NCBI RefSeq assembly: GCF_021699195.1
Contig: NZ_SSXE01000088.1
Coordinates: 1 to 37,673, forward strand
DNA from: Nonomuraea sp. MG754425
GTDB lineage: Bacteria; Actinomycetota; Actinomycetes; Streptosporangiales; Streptosporangiaceae
Direction: 5' to 3'
DNA: 37,673 nt
Shown here: in pieces, positions 30,369-37,673 of the stretch
Layout of the letters: every line of letters starts with the position of its first letter
Position numbering within the stretch: position 1 is the first letter of the stretch
Position numbers and translations under genes: made by a program
The notes under the pieces: generated by a model
What the model was told of the DNA's origin: nothing
Databases searched by the model: none
The model's input: the letters and a program-made list of their open reading frames with translations, nothing else

Positions 30369-31412
30369 ATGCCGTTCAGGTTCCCCCGCGTGCGCGCCCT
30401 CTCCGCCGTCGCCGCGACCGTCGTGCTGGTCCTCACCGGCTGCGGCACGTCCGACCCCAAGCCCGCCGACTCCGCCGCGCCGGCGGCGCCCACGGCGAGC
30501 GGCGCGTTCCCGGTGACGATCGACAGCGCCCTCGGCCAGGCGACGATCACCGAGCAGCCCGAGCGGATCGTCACGCTGGGGCAGGGCTCCGCGGAGACCG
30601 CGATCGCGCTCGGCCACACCCCTGTCGGCATCGAGAGCTACGAGTGGGGCAGCGACAAGACCGGCTACCTGCCGTGGATCCACGAGGCGGTCACGAAGGC
30701 CGGCGGCACCCTGCCCAAGCAGTTCGCCGGCGGCGAGAACATCGACATCGAGGCCATCGTCGAACTCTCCCCCGACGTGATCCTGGCCCCCTGGTCCGGC
30801 ATCACCCAGGACCAGTTCAAGATCCTCTCCGACATCGCGCCCACCGTCGCCTACCCGGACCTGGCGTGGAGCACGAACTGGGACCAGCAGATCGAGATCA
30901 TCGCCAAGGCGCTGGGCCGGCCCGGCAAGGCCGCGGAGCTGATCGCGGACATCAGGCGGCGACTCGCCGACGCGGCCACCACCCGGCCGCAGTACAAGGA
31001 CGTGAGCTTCTCCTACATCTACACCTCCGGCCCCGGCACCCTCGGCGTCTTCATGTCCGAGGAGCAGCGGGTCGAGATGGTCACCTCGCTCGGCCTGACC
31101 GTCGACCCGGTGGTCAACACCTTCGAGGAGACCAAGGGCACCGACTCGGCCGTCATCGGCCTGGAGAACGCCCAGAAACTGGCAGAGAGCGACCTGATCT
31201 TCACCTTCTACAGCGACGCCAAGACCCGCAAGGAGGTCGAGGCCCAGAAGCTGTACGCGGCCATCCCCGCGATCAAGCGCGGCTCGGTGGTGGCGAGCGA
31301 CGACCAGCCGTTCGTCACCGCGTCCTCGATCATCAACCCGCTGACCGTGCCGTGGGTGATCGACCGCTACCTGCCGCTGATCGACGAGGCGGTCGGCAAG
31401 CTCGACCGCTGA
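30369..31412 (+). CDS. Iron-siderophore ABC transporter substrate-binding lipoprotein
   Basis: A 347-residue lipoprotein of the FepB/FhuD class. The signal peptide ends in the lipobox LTGC with acylated Cys25, so the protein is anchored outside the membrane. The periplasmic-binding fold shows ITEQPERIVTLGQGSAETAIALGHTPVGIESYEWG and the long interdomain helix typical of class III binders. ATG 30369 is preferred to the upstream in-frame 30312 because AAGGAAA lies eight bases before it and it starts the signal peptide directly. First gene of a four-gene operon under an iron box; the siderophore is not identifiable from sequence. Confidence 0.95.
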   Translation: MPFRFPRVRALSAVAATVVLVLTGCGTSDPKPADSAAPAAPTASGAFPVTIDSALGQATITEQPERIVTLGQGSAETAIALGHTPVGIESYEWGSDKTGYLPWIHEAVTKAGGTLPKQFAGGENIDIEAIVELSPDVILAPWSGITQDQFKILSDIAPTVAYPDLAWSTNWDQQIEIIAKALGRPGKAAELIADIRRRLADAATTRPQYKDVSFSYIYTSGPGTLGVFMSEEQRVEMVTSLGLTVDPVVNTFEETKGTDSAVIGLENAQKLAESDLIFTFYSDAKTRKEVEAQKLYAAIPAIKRGSVVASDDQPFVTASSIINPLTVPWVIDRYLPLIDEAVGKLDR

Positions 31413-31416
31413 CCCC

Positions 31417-32454
31417 GTGACCGTCACCGTACCGACCGGCCCGGCAGGGGCGGGCGCCGCGCGCGCCCGCCCCTCCCGGCTCGTGTGGTTCCTGATCGCC
31501 GGCCTGGCCGTGCTCGCGCTGGCGACGCTGGCCAGCATCGCCTTCGGCAGCCTGCCGACCACCCTCGGCGACGCCGTGGACGTGCTGCGCGGCACCGCGG
31601 ACGCCAACACCACCGCGGTCGTCGAGAGCCGCTACCCGCGCACCGCGCTCGGCCTGCTGGCCGGCCTCGCCCTGGCCGTCGCGGGCACCCTCATGCAGGG
31701 CATCACCCGCAACCCGCTGGCCGACCCCGGCCTGCTCGGCATCACCGCCGGGGCCTCGGCCGGCGTCGTCAGCGCCACGGCCTTCCTGGGCGTGTCGGGC
31801 CAGTGGAGCACGGTGTGGTGGGCCCTGCCGGGCGCGCTGCTGGCCGGCGTCCTCGTGCACGTCATCGGTTCGGCCGGGGCCGGCGCGGGCGTGGTCCGGC
31901 TCGTCCTGGCGGGCGCGGTCGTGTCCGCGGTGCTGGCGGCGTACGTGCAGGCGGTGACCCTGGGCATGCCGAAGGTCTTCGAAAGCTACCGCTACTGGGT
32001 GGTCGGCGCGCTCGGCGGGCGCGACTTCGAGGTGCTGCTGTCCGTGCTGCCGGCGTCCGGGCTGGGGCTGGTCATGGCGGTGCTGCTGGCGCCCGCGCTC
32101 AACACGCTCGCGCTCGGCGACGAGTCGGCCGCCGCGCTCGGCGCGCGGCCCGGCGTGACGCGCGCGCTCGGGCTCGTCTCGGCCACGCTGCTCAGCGCGG
32201 CGGCGACCGCGGCCGTCGGGCCCATCGCCTTCGTCGGGCTGGCCGTGCCGCACATCGTCAAGGCCGTCGTCGGCGCGGACGTCCGGGCCCAGATCGTCTG
32301 CTCGGCCATCCTGGGGCCCGCGCTGCTGCTGCTCGCCGACGTGGCCGGGCGGCTGGTGCTGCGTCCGCACGAGCTGATGGTCGGGGTGGTGACGGCGTTC
32401 ATCGGCGCGCCCGCGCTGCTGCTGGCCGTACGGAACATGAAGGACGGCACATGA
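31417..32454 (+). CDS. FecCD-family iron-siderophore ABC permease
   Basis: A 345-residue membrane protein with about nine to ten transmembrane helices. SRYPRTALGLLAGLALAVAGTLMQGITRNPLADPGLLGITAGA is the FecCD signature region, and GPIAFVGLAVPHIVKAVVG contains the coupling-helix contact with the ATPase. GTG 31417 begins four bases after the binding protein's stop and has no clear ribosome site, so translation is probably coupled. Its end overlaps the next permease by ATGA. It forms the channel half with that partner. Confidence 0.95.
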   Translation: MTVTVPTGPAGAGAARARPSRLVWFLIAGLAVLALATLASIAFGSLPTTLGDAVDVLRGTADANTTAVVESRYPRTALGLLAGLALAVAGTLMQGITRNPLADPGLLGITAGASAGVVSATAFLGVSGQWSTVWWALPGALLAGVLVHVIGSAGAGAGVVRLVLAGAVVSAVLAAYVQAVTLGMPKVFESYRYWVVGALGGRDFEVLLSVLPASGLGLVMAVLLAPALNTLALGDESAAALGARPGVTRALGLVSATLLSAAATAAVGPIAFVGLAVPHIVKAVVGADVRAQIVCSAILGPALLLLADVAGRLVLRPHELMVGVVTAFIGAPALLLAVRNMKDGT

Positions 32455-33488
32455 GCAGGCCCAAGGGGTTCCTCGTGCTCGGGCGGGCGGTGGCGGTGCC
32501 CGTCTCGCGCGTCTCCGCCGTCACCGGCCTCGTCCTGGTCGTCCTCGTGCTCGCCGCCTGCGTCGCCACGCTCTCCCTCGGCCGCCTCGGCATCCCGCTC
32601 GCCGACCTCGCGGGCGCGCTCACCGGCGGGGCGGAGGGCAAGACGGCGTTCGTGCTGGAACGGCTGCGGGGCCCGCGCCTGGTCGTCGGCGCCGGCACCG
32701 GGGCGGCGCTCGGCCTGTCGGGCGCGTTGTTCCAGACCGTCACCCGCAACCCGCTGGGCAGCCCCGACGTGATCGGCCTGGCCGCCGGGGCGGGCGCGGG
32801 CGCGGCGGCCGTCGCGCTGCTGCTGCCCGGCGCGGTGCCGGTGCCGCTCGGCGCGCTGGCGGGCGCGGTGCTCGCCGTCACCCTGGTGTACGTCTCCACC
32901 GGCACCGGCTTCCGCAACGCCGGCCGCCTCATCGTCGCGGGCATCGGCGTCTCGGCGATCGCGGTGGCCTTCATCCAGTACGTCGTGTACGCCGTCGAGC
33001 GCGACAAGGCGACCGTGCTGACGGCGTACGTCAACGGCAGCCTGTCCGCCCGCTCCTGGGAGCACGCGGCGACCATCTGGATCGTCCTGCTGGTGGTGAC
33101 CCCCTTCGCGGCGGCCATCGCGGGCCGGCTGGGCCTGGCCGAACTGGGCGACGAGACGGCCGCCATGCTCGGGGCCGAACCGGGTCGCACCAGGACGGCG
33201 GCCGTGGCCCTGTCGGTCGTCCTGTCGGCGGCGGCCGTCGCCGTCGCCGGCCCGATCGCGTTCATCGCGCTGACCGCGCCGCAGATCGCCCGCCGCCTGA
33301 CCCGCGGCACCGGCCCGCACCTGATGCTCTCCGCCCTGACCGGGGCGCTGCTGCTGGTGCTGGCCGACCTGGCGGCACAGCAGCTCCCGCTGCCCGGCAG
33401 CCTGCCGGTGGGCATCTACACGCTGGCCCTCGGCGGCCTGTACCTCGGTTACCTGCTGATCCGCGAATGGAAGAAGGGCACGCTATGA
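32451..33488 (+). CDS. FecCD-family iron-siderophore ABC permease
   Basis: A 345-residue permease, paired with the preceding one. LRGPRLVVGAGTGAALGLSGALFQTVTRNPLGSPDVIGLAAGA is the FecCD signature and GPIAFIALTAPQIARRLTRG the ATPase-contact loop. Nine to ten hydrophobic helices. The ATG overlaps the upstream stop (ATGA) and its own stop overlaps the ATPase start in the same way, a tight chain that sets equal synthesis of the subunits. Confidence 0.95.
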   Translation: MSRPKGFLVLGRAVAVPVSRVSAVTGLVLVVLVLAACVATLSLGRLGIPLADLAGALTGGAEGKTAFVLERLRGPRLVVGAGTGAALGLSGALFQTVTRNPLGSPDVIGLAAGAGAGAAAVALLLPGAVPVPLGALAGAVLAVTLVYVSTGTGFRNAGRLIVAGIGVSAIAVAFIQYVVYAVERDKATVLTAYVNGSLSARSWEHAATIWIVLLVVTPFAAAIAGRLGLAELGDETAAMLGAEPGRTRTAAVALSVVLSAAAVAVAGPIAFIALTAPQIARRLTRGTGPHLMLSALTGALLLVLADLAAQQLPLPGSLPVGIYTLALGGLYLGYLLIREWKKGTL

Positions 33489-34306
33489 GCACGACCGCGA
33501 CGGGCGAGACGTCGAGCGGCCTCGGGGCGCGGAACGTCACCGTCTCCTACGGCGGCGACCCGGTCGTGCGCGACGTGAGCCTGGACATCCCGCAGGGCGA
33601 ACTGACCATGATCATCGGCCCGAACGGGTGCGGCAAGTCCACCCTGGTCAAGGCGCTGGCCCGGATCATGAAGCCGGACCACGGCCAGATCCTGCTGCAC
33701 GGCCGCGACCTGTGGTCCTACCGGGGCAGGCAGGCCGCCCGGCACGTCGCCCTGCTGCCGCAGAACCCGGTCGCCCCGGACGGCATCACCGTGCGCGGCC
33801 TGGTGCGCCGCGGCCGCTACCCGCACCACACGCTGCTGCGGCAGTGGTCACCGGACGACGACGCCGCGATCGGCTTCGCCCTGGACCGCACCGGACTGAG
33901 CGACCTGGCCGAGGCGCAGGCGGCCAGGCTGTCCGGCGGCCAGCGCCAGCGGGCCTGGATCGCGATGGTGCTCGCCCAGCAGACGGACCTGCTGCTGCTG
34001 GACGAGCCCACGACCTTCCTCGACATCGCCCACCAGTACGACCTGCTCGAACTCTGCCGCGAACTGCACCACGAGGGCAGGACGATCGTGACCGTGCTGC
34101 ACGACCTCAACCAGGCCGCCCGCTTCGCCTCGCACCTGATCGTGATGAAGGACGGCCGGGTGGTCACCCAGGGACCGCCCACGCAGGTGCTGACGACCGA
34201 CCTGGTCGCCGAGGTGTTCGGCCTGGCCTGCGACATCATGCCCGACCCGCGCACGGCCACGCCGATGGTCATCCCGCACGGCTCCCTCCCGGACGACGCC
34301 CGCTGA
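33485..34306 (+). CDS. Iron-siderophore ABC transporter ATPase
   Basis: A 273-residue FepC-type ATPase. Walker A GPNGCGKST is at residues 45-53, then the Q-loop LLPQNP, signature LSGGQRQRAW, Walker B LLLLDEPT, D-loop and H-loop VLHDLN. It drives the FecCD pair. ATG 33485 overlaps the permease stop (ATGA) with GAAGAAGG upstream. Last gene of the operon. No clear terminator is seen before the CHAT gene 69 bases on. Confidence 0.96.
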   Translation: MSTTATGETSSGLGARNVTVSYGGDPVVRDVSLDIPQGELTMIIGPNGCGKSTLVKALARIMKPDHGQILLHGRDLWSYRGRQAARHVALLPQNPVAPDGITVRGLVRRGRYPHHTLLRQWSPDDDAAIGFALDRTGLSDLAEAQAARLSGGQRQRAWIAMVLAQQTDLLLLDEPTTFLDIAHQYDLLELCRELHHEGRTIVTVLHDLNQAARFASHLIVMKDGRVVTQGPPTQVLTTDLVAEVFGLACDIMPDPRTATPMVIPHGSLPDDAR

Positions 34307-34375
34307 CCGCCGCGTCCGGGACGGGGACTCGGCTCGCCATTGCCACGGGCGGCTCCGCCGGACCAGGATCGTGGG

Positions 34376-37300
34376 ATGGACTTGGAGCGTCTGGTCACCT
34401 CGGTCGAGTCGTGGCTGGAGCACGCCTACGCGAGCAACGATCCCGCACCGCTCATGGCCCCCGAGCGGCTGGCCGAGATCGGCCGCCTGCGCGAGCTGGA
34501 CGCCGGGCCGGCCTACCGCTCCCGCCTCGCGAAGTGCTTCTACCACCTCGGAGCGGCCTTTCTCGACCAGCACACCGCGACCGGCGACCCGCGGGCGCTC
34601 GCGGCGGCCGTCGAGGCGGCCAGGAAGGCGCTGGACCTCATCGGCCCGGGTCACGCCCGTCGCGGCGACGCGCTGGAGGTGCTGGCCGCGTGCCTGCGCT
34701 CGTCGTACGACCTCGATGGCGGCACCGAGACGCTGGACGAGGCGATCGCGGTGCATCGCCAGGCCCGAGACGAGCCGCCCGGCCGGCCCGGGATCCAGGC
34801 GGACCTCGGCCGGCTCCTGCACGTCCGCCACCAGCTCACCGGCCGGCCCGAGCCGCTGGACGAGGCGGTGGACGGGTGCCGCCGGGCCGTCGGCCTCCTC
34901 CCGCCCGGCTCGCCGCTGCTCCCCGGGCACCGGGGCGTGCTGGGGAACCTGCTGCTCTCCCGCTACTGGCTCGACCGGGAGCCGGGCATCCTGACAGAGG
35001 CGATCGGCCTGCTCCGCGCCGGATACGACGCGATCCCTCCGGGCGCCGCCGGCCACGAGGAGCCCGCGGCCAACCTCGCCGCCGCGCTGTCGGCGGCCTA
35101 CCACGACCTGGGGGACGTCGCCGCCCTGGAACAGGCCATCGACGTGCTCACCGGGGCCCTCACCGGCACCCCGCCCGACCGTCCCCAGCACGCCGAACCG
35201 CTCACGAACCTCGCGGGCAACCTGTACTCCCACTACCTGCACGGCGGGGACCCGGCCACCCTGGACAGGGCGATCGACGCGGGCCGGCGCGCCGTCGCCG
35301 TCTGCCCCGCCGGGCACCCCAACCGCTTCATCGCCCTGGCCGGTCTCGGCATCACCCTCCAGGCGGAGTACGAGCGCGGCGGGAACACCGCCGTCCTGGA
35401 CGCGGCCATCGAGGCGAACACCGAGGCCCTCGCTCTGGTGCCGGCCGACTCCGCCCACCGCACGGCGGTGCTGTCGAACCTCGGCGCCAACCTGCAGTCC
35501 AGGTATCTGAGCCAGGGCGACCTCGCCGTGCTCGACCGGGCGATCGACGTCACCAGGGAGGCGGCCGGCGCGACCGCGCCCGGACGTCCCCACCGCGCCA
35601 TGTACCTGTCCAACCTGGCCAGGGCGCTGCTGTTCAGGTTCGAGCACACACGCGAGCTGGGCACGGTGAACGAGGCCGTCGAGGCGTGCCGGACCGCCGT
35701 CGCCGAGACCCCCGAGGAGCATCCCGCCTACGCGGGGCGGCTGGGCAAACTCGCCGACGCGCTGCGCCACCGTCACGTGCGTACCGAGGACCTCGCCGCC
35801 CTGACCGAAGCCGCCGACGCCGGCCGCGCGGCCATCGACGCCACGGAACCCGGCCACGCCGACCTCCCCGGACGGTTGTCGATCCGCGGGGAGATCCTCC
35901 GGCTCCTGCACGCGCGCACCGGCGACCCGGCGGCCCTGGACGCGGCCGTCGACACGTTCGCCCTGGCCGTGGCCGCCGCGCCGCCCGACCACGCCGACCT
36001 GGCCATGTACCTCACCGCCCGGTGCGTCACGCTGCGCACCCGGTACGAGCTGACCGGCGAGGCCACCGACCTGGCCGGCGCGGTCGAGGCGGGACGGCGG
36101 GCCGTCGCGGTCGTCCCCCGCGACCATCCCTACCGCGCCAGGTACCTGTCCGCGCTCGCCGCGACCCTGAAGCGGCGACACGACGCCGAGACGCCCGGCG
36201 CCACCTGGTCACCCCTCCTGGAGGAGGCGATCGGGCTGGCGGGCCAGGCCGCCGACGCCGTCACCGCCACCACGTCCACCCTGCTGGCGGCGCGCCGGGA
36301 GCTGGCGGACCTGTGGATGGCGGCCGACCGGCCGCTGGAGGCGCTGGCCGCGTACGAGCGGGCGATCGCGCTGCTGCCCCGGCTCGCGCCACGCCACCGG
36401 GACCGCGCCGACCGCGAGCACGGCCTGGGCGACATGTCCGGCCTGGCCGCCGACGCCGCCGCCGCGGCCATCGCGGCCGGCCGCCCCCACCACGCGGTGG
36501 AACTGCTCGAGCAGGCGCGCGGCATCCTGTTCGGGGAGCTCATGAGCGAGCGCGGCGACCTGCTCCGCCTGCACGACCACGCGCCGGAGCTGGCCGGACG
36601 GTTCGAACGGCTGCGCGCCGAGCTCGACGCCGGCCGTCCCTACACCCTCGACCTCGCCCGGCGGCAGGAACGACTCGGCCAGGACTGGGACGACCTGCTC
36701 GCGCGGATCAGGGCGGAGCCCGGCTTCGCCCGCTTCCTGCTGCCGCCTCCCATCGACGAGCTGCGCCGCCAGGCCGGGCCCGGCCCCGTCGTGGTGCTGA
36801 ACAGCAGCCGGCACCGGTGTGACGCGCTCGTCCTCACCAGCGACGGCGACCGTCCCGTCCGCCTGGTTTCGCTTCCCGCCCTCAGCAGGGACGACATCGT
36901 CTCCCAGGCCGGCCGCCTGCACGCGGCCATCGCCGATTCCAGGGGCGACCGGAGGCGGTGGCGGCCCGCCCAGCAGGCGATCGCCGACGTCCTGGCCTGG
37001 CTCTGGGACGCCGTCGTCGCACCGGTGCTGACCGGCCCGGAGCCGGTGGGCGCGGGCCGCGTGTGGTGGTGCCCGGTGGCCGAGCTGACCGCGCTGCCCC
37101 TCCACGCCGCCGGCCGTCCCGGCAGCCGCGAATCGGCCCTCGACCACGTCGTCTCCTCCTACACCCCGACCATCCGGGCGCTCGGCTACGCGCGCGACCA
37201 CGCCGGCGCGGCGGCCCGGGACGGCGGGCCGGTCACCGCCCTGATCGTCGCCATGCCCGAGACGCCGGGCGCGACCCGCCTGCCCAAGGCCGGGCAGGAG

Positions 37301-37673
37301 GCCGGGCACGTGGCCGCCGCGTTGCCCGGCTCGGCGGTGCTCACCGGCCCGGAGGCGACCTACGCGGCGGTACGCGACGGCCTCCCCCTGCACCCGGTCG
37401 CCCACCTCGCCTGTCACGGGGTCAGCGACCTGGCCGACCCCGCGAGCAGCCGGCTGCTCCTGCACGACCACGCCGAACGACCGCTCACCGTGGCCGCGCT
37501 CTCCCGGCTGCGCATCGCCGGGGCCCGGCTGGCGTTCCTGTCCGCGTGCAGCACCACCGCCGGCGGCGACCGCCTGCCGGACGAGGCGATGCACATCACC
37601 ACGGCCTTCCAGCTCGCCGGGTTCCAGCAGGTGATCGGGACGCTCTGGCCGGTCAACGACACGATCGCCGCCC
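34376..37673 (+). CDS. TPR-CHAT domain protein (caspase-like), partial at the window end
   Basis: An open frame of at least 1099 codons with no stop before the window ends. The first ~780 residues are tetratricopeptide-like repeats with a fixed pattern (D-A-A-x-L-D-x-A-I-D-x-x-R-x-A-V ... P-x-H-P-x-R-x-x-x-L-x-N-L-G/A-x-x-L). After these comes a CHAT protease domain (roughly from residue 800) with the dyad His1014 in HLACHG and Cys1058 in LSACSTTAGG, then the conserved AFQLAGFQQVIGTLWPV. CHAT proteases are caspase relatives used in bacterial conflict and cell-death systems. ATG 34376 is the first plausible start. The C-terminus is missing only because of the window edge. No obvious partner or target gene is seen here. 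Confidence 0.88.
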   Translation, partial: MDLERLVTSVESWLEHAYASNDPAPLMAPERLAEIGRLRELDAGPAYRSRLAKCFYHLGAAFLDQHTATGDPRALAAAVEAARKALDLIGPGHARRGDALEVLAACLRSSYDLDGGTETLDEAIAVHRQARDEPPGRPGIQADLGRLLHVRHQLTGRPEPLDEAVDGCRRAVGLLPPGSPLLPGHRGVLGNLLLSRYWLDREPGILTEAIGLLRAGYDAIPPGAAGHEEPAANLAAALSAAYHDLGDVAALEQAIDVLTGALTGTPPDRPQHAEPLTNLAGNLYSHYLHGGDPATLDRAIDAGRRAVAVCPAGHPNRFIALAGLGITLQAEYERGGNTAVLDAAIEANTEALALVPADSAHRTAVLSNLGANLQSRYLSQGDLAVLDRAIDVTREAAGATAPGRPHRAMYLSNLARALLFRFEHTRELGTVNEAVEACRTAVAETPEEHPAYAGRLGKLADALRHRHVRTEDLAALTEAADAGRAAIDATEPGHADLPGRLSIRGEILRLLHARTGDPAALDAAVDTFALAVAAAPPDHADLAMYLTARCVTLRTRYELTGEATDLAGAVEAGRRAVAVVPRDHPYRARYLSALAATLKRRHDAETPGATWSPLLEEAIGLAGQAADAVTATTSTLLAARRELADLWMAADRPLEALAAYERAIALLPRLAPRHRDRADREHGLGDMSGLAADAAAAAIAAGRPHHAVELLEQARGILFGELMSERGDLLRLHDHAPELAGRFERLRAELDAGRPYTLDLARRQERLGQDWDDLLARIRAEPGFARFLLPPPIDELRRQAGPGPVVVLNSSRHRCDALVLTSDGDRPVRLVSLPALSRDDIVSQAGRLHAAIADSRGDRRRWRPAQQAIADVLAWLWDAVVAPVLTGPEPVGAGRVWWCPVAELTALPLHAAGRPGSRESALDHVVSSYTPTIRALGYARDHAGAAARDGGPVTALIVAMPETPGATRLPKAGQEAGHVAAALPGSAVLTGPEATYAAVRDGLPLHPVAHLACHGVSDLADPASSRLLLHDHAERPLTVAALSRLRIAGARLAFLSACSTTAGGDRLPDEAMHITTAFQLAGFQQVIGTLWPVNDTIAA

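Noticed and set aside
1..37673. CRISPR arrays, tRNA or rRNA genes
   Set aside because: No regularly spaced repeats and no cloverleaf or ribosomal RNA sequence were recognised.

Overview
The window is about 37.7 kb of very GC-rich DNA with codon use, GTG/TTG starts, tight gene overlaps and promoter hexamers typical of a filamentous actinomycete. The mix of a large TPR-CHAT protein, MmyB-type and TPR-type regulators, secreted plant-polysaccharide hydrolases and a compact polyketide locus suggests Streptosporangiales (Nonomuraea-like). That taxonomic guess is inference. No rRNA, tRNA, CRISPR array or intact mobile element was seen.

Left part (1-6.5 kb): an alpha/beta hydrolase (-) with an operator-like palindrome at its promoter; a CYTH-fold phosphohydrolase (+); a 5'-truncated MmyB-type regulator remnant (-) ending at an AT-rich scar; a GntR/FCD regulator, MFS transporter and RraA-like aldolase operon (+); then a divergent LysR regulator / SDR oxidoreductase pair sharing a palindromic site.

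Central part (6.8-18.7 kb): a probable biosynthetic locus. A TPR-type HTH regulator precedes a plus-strand operon of a DUF5988-like small protein, a single-module iterative-type PKS (KS-AT-DH-KR-ACP, no thioesterase), an AveC-like spirocyclase-family membrane protein and a LasC/MonCI-like flavin epoxidase. The last three genes overlap. Two cytochrome P450s converge on them from the minus strand. A simple reading is that one reduced or partly reduced chain is made, epoxidised, cyclised in the membrane and oxidised. This is the most unusual system in the window.

Right-centre (18.8-27.2 kb): a secreted GH54/CBM42 arabinofuranosidase and a PL1 pectate lyase, each with its own promoter and a different LacI-type operator; a coupled pair of an SHMT-like PLP enzyme and a formamidase/acetamidase divergent from a PucR regulator; and a type I methionine aminopeptidase whose promoter sits in a 20-bp inverted repeat made of two copies of GGTATnnnnATACC.

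Right end (27.2-37.7 kb): a flavin monooxygenase and alpha/beta hydrolase operon divergent from an apparently leaderless AraC regulator; a four-gene ferric-siderophore uptake operon (lipoprotein, two FecCD permeases, ATPase) behind a DmdR/IdeR iron box that overlaps the AraC stop codon; and a long TPR-CHAT protein that runs off the end of the window.
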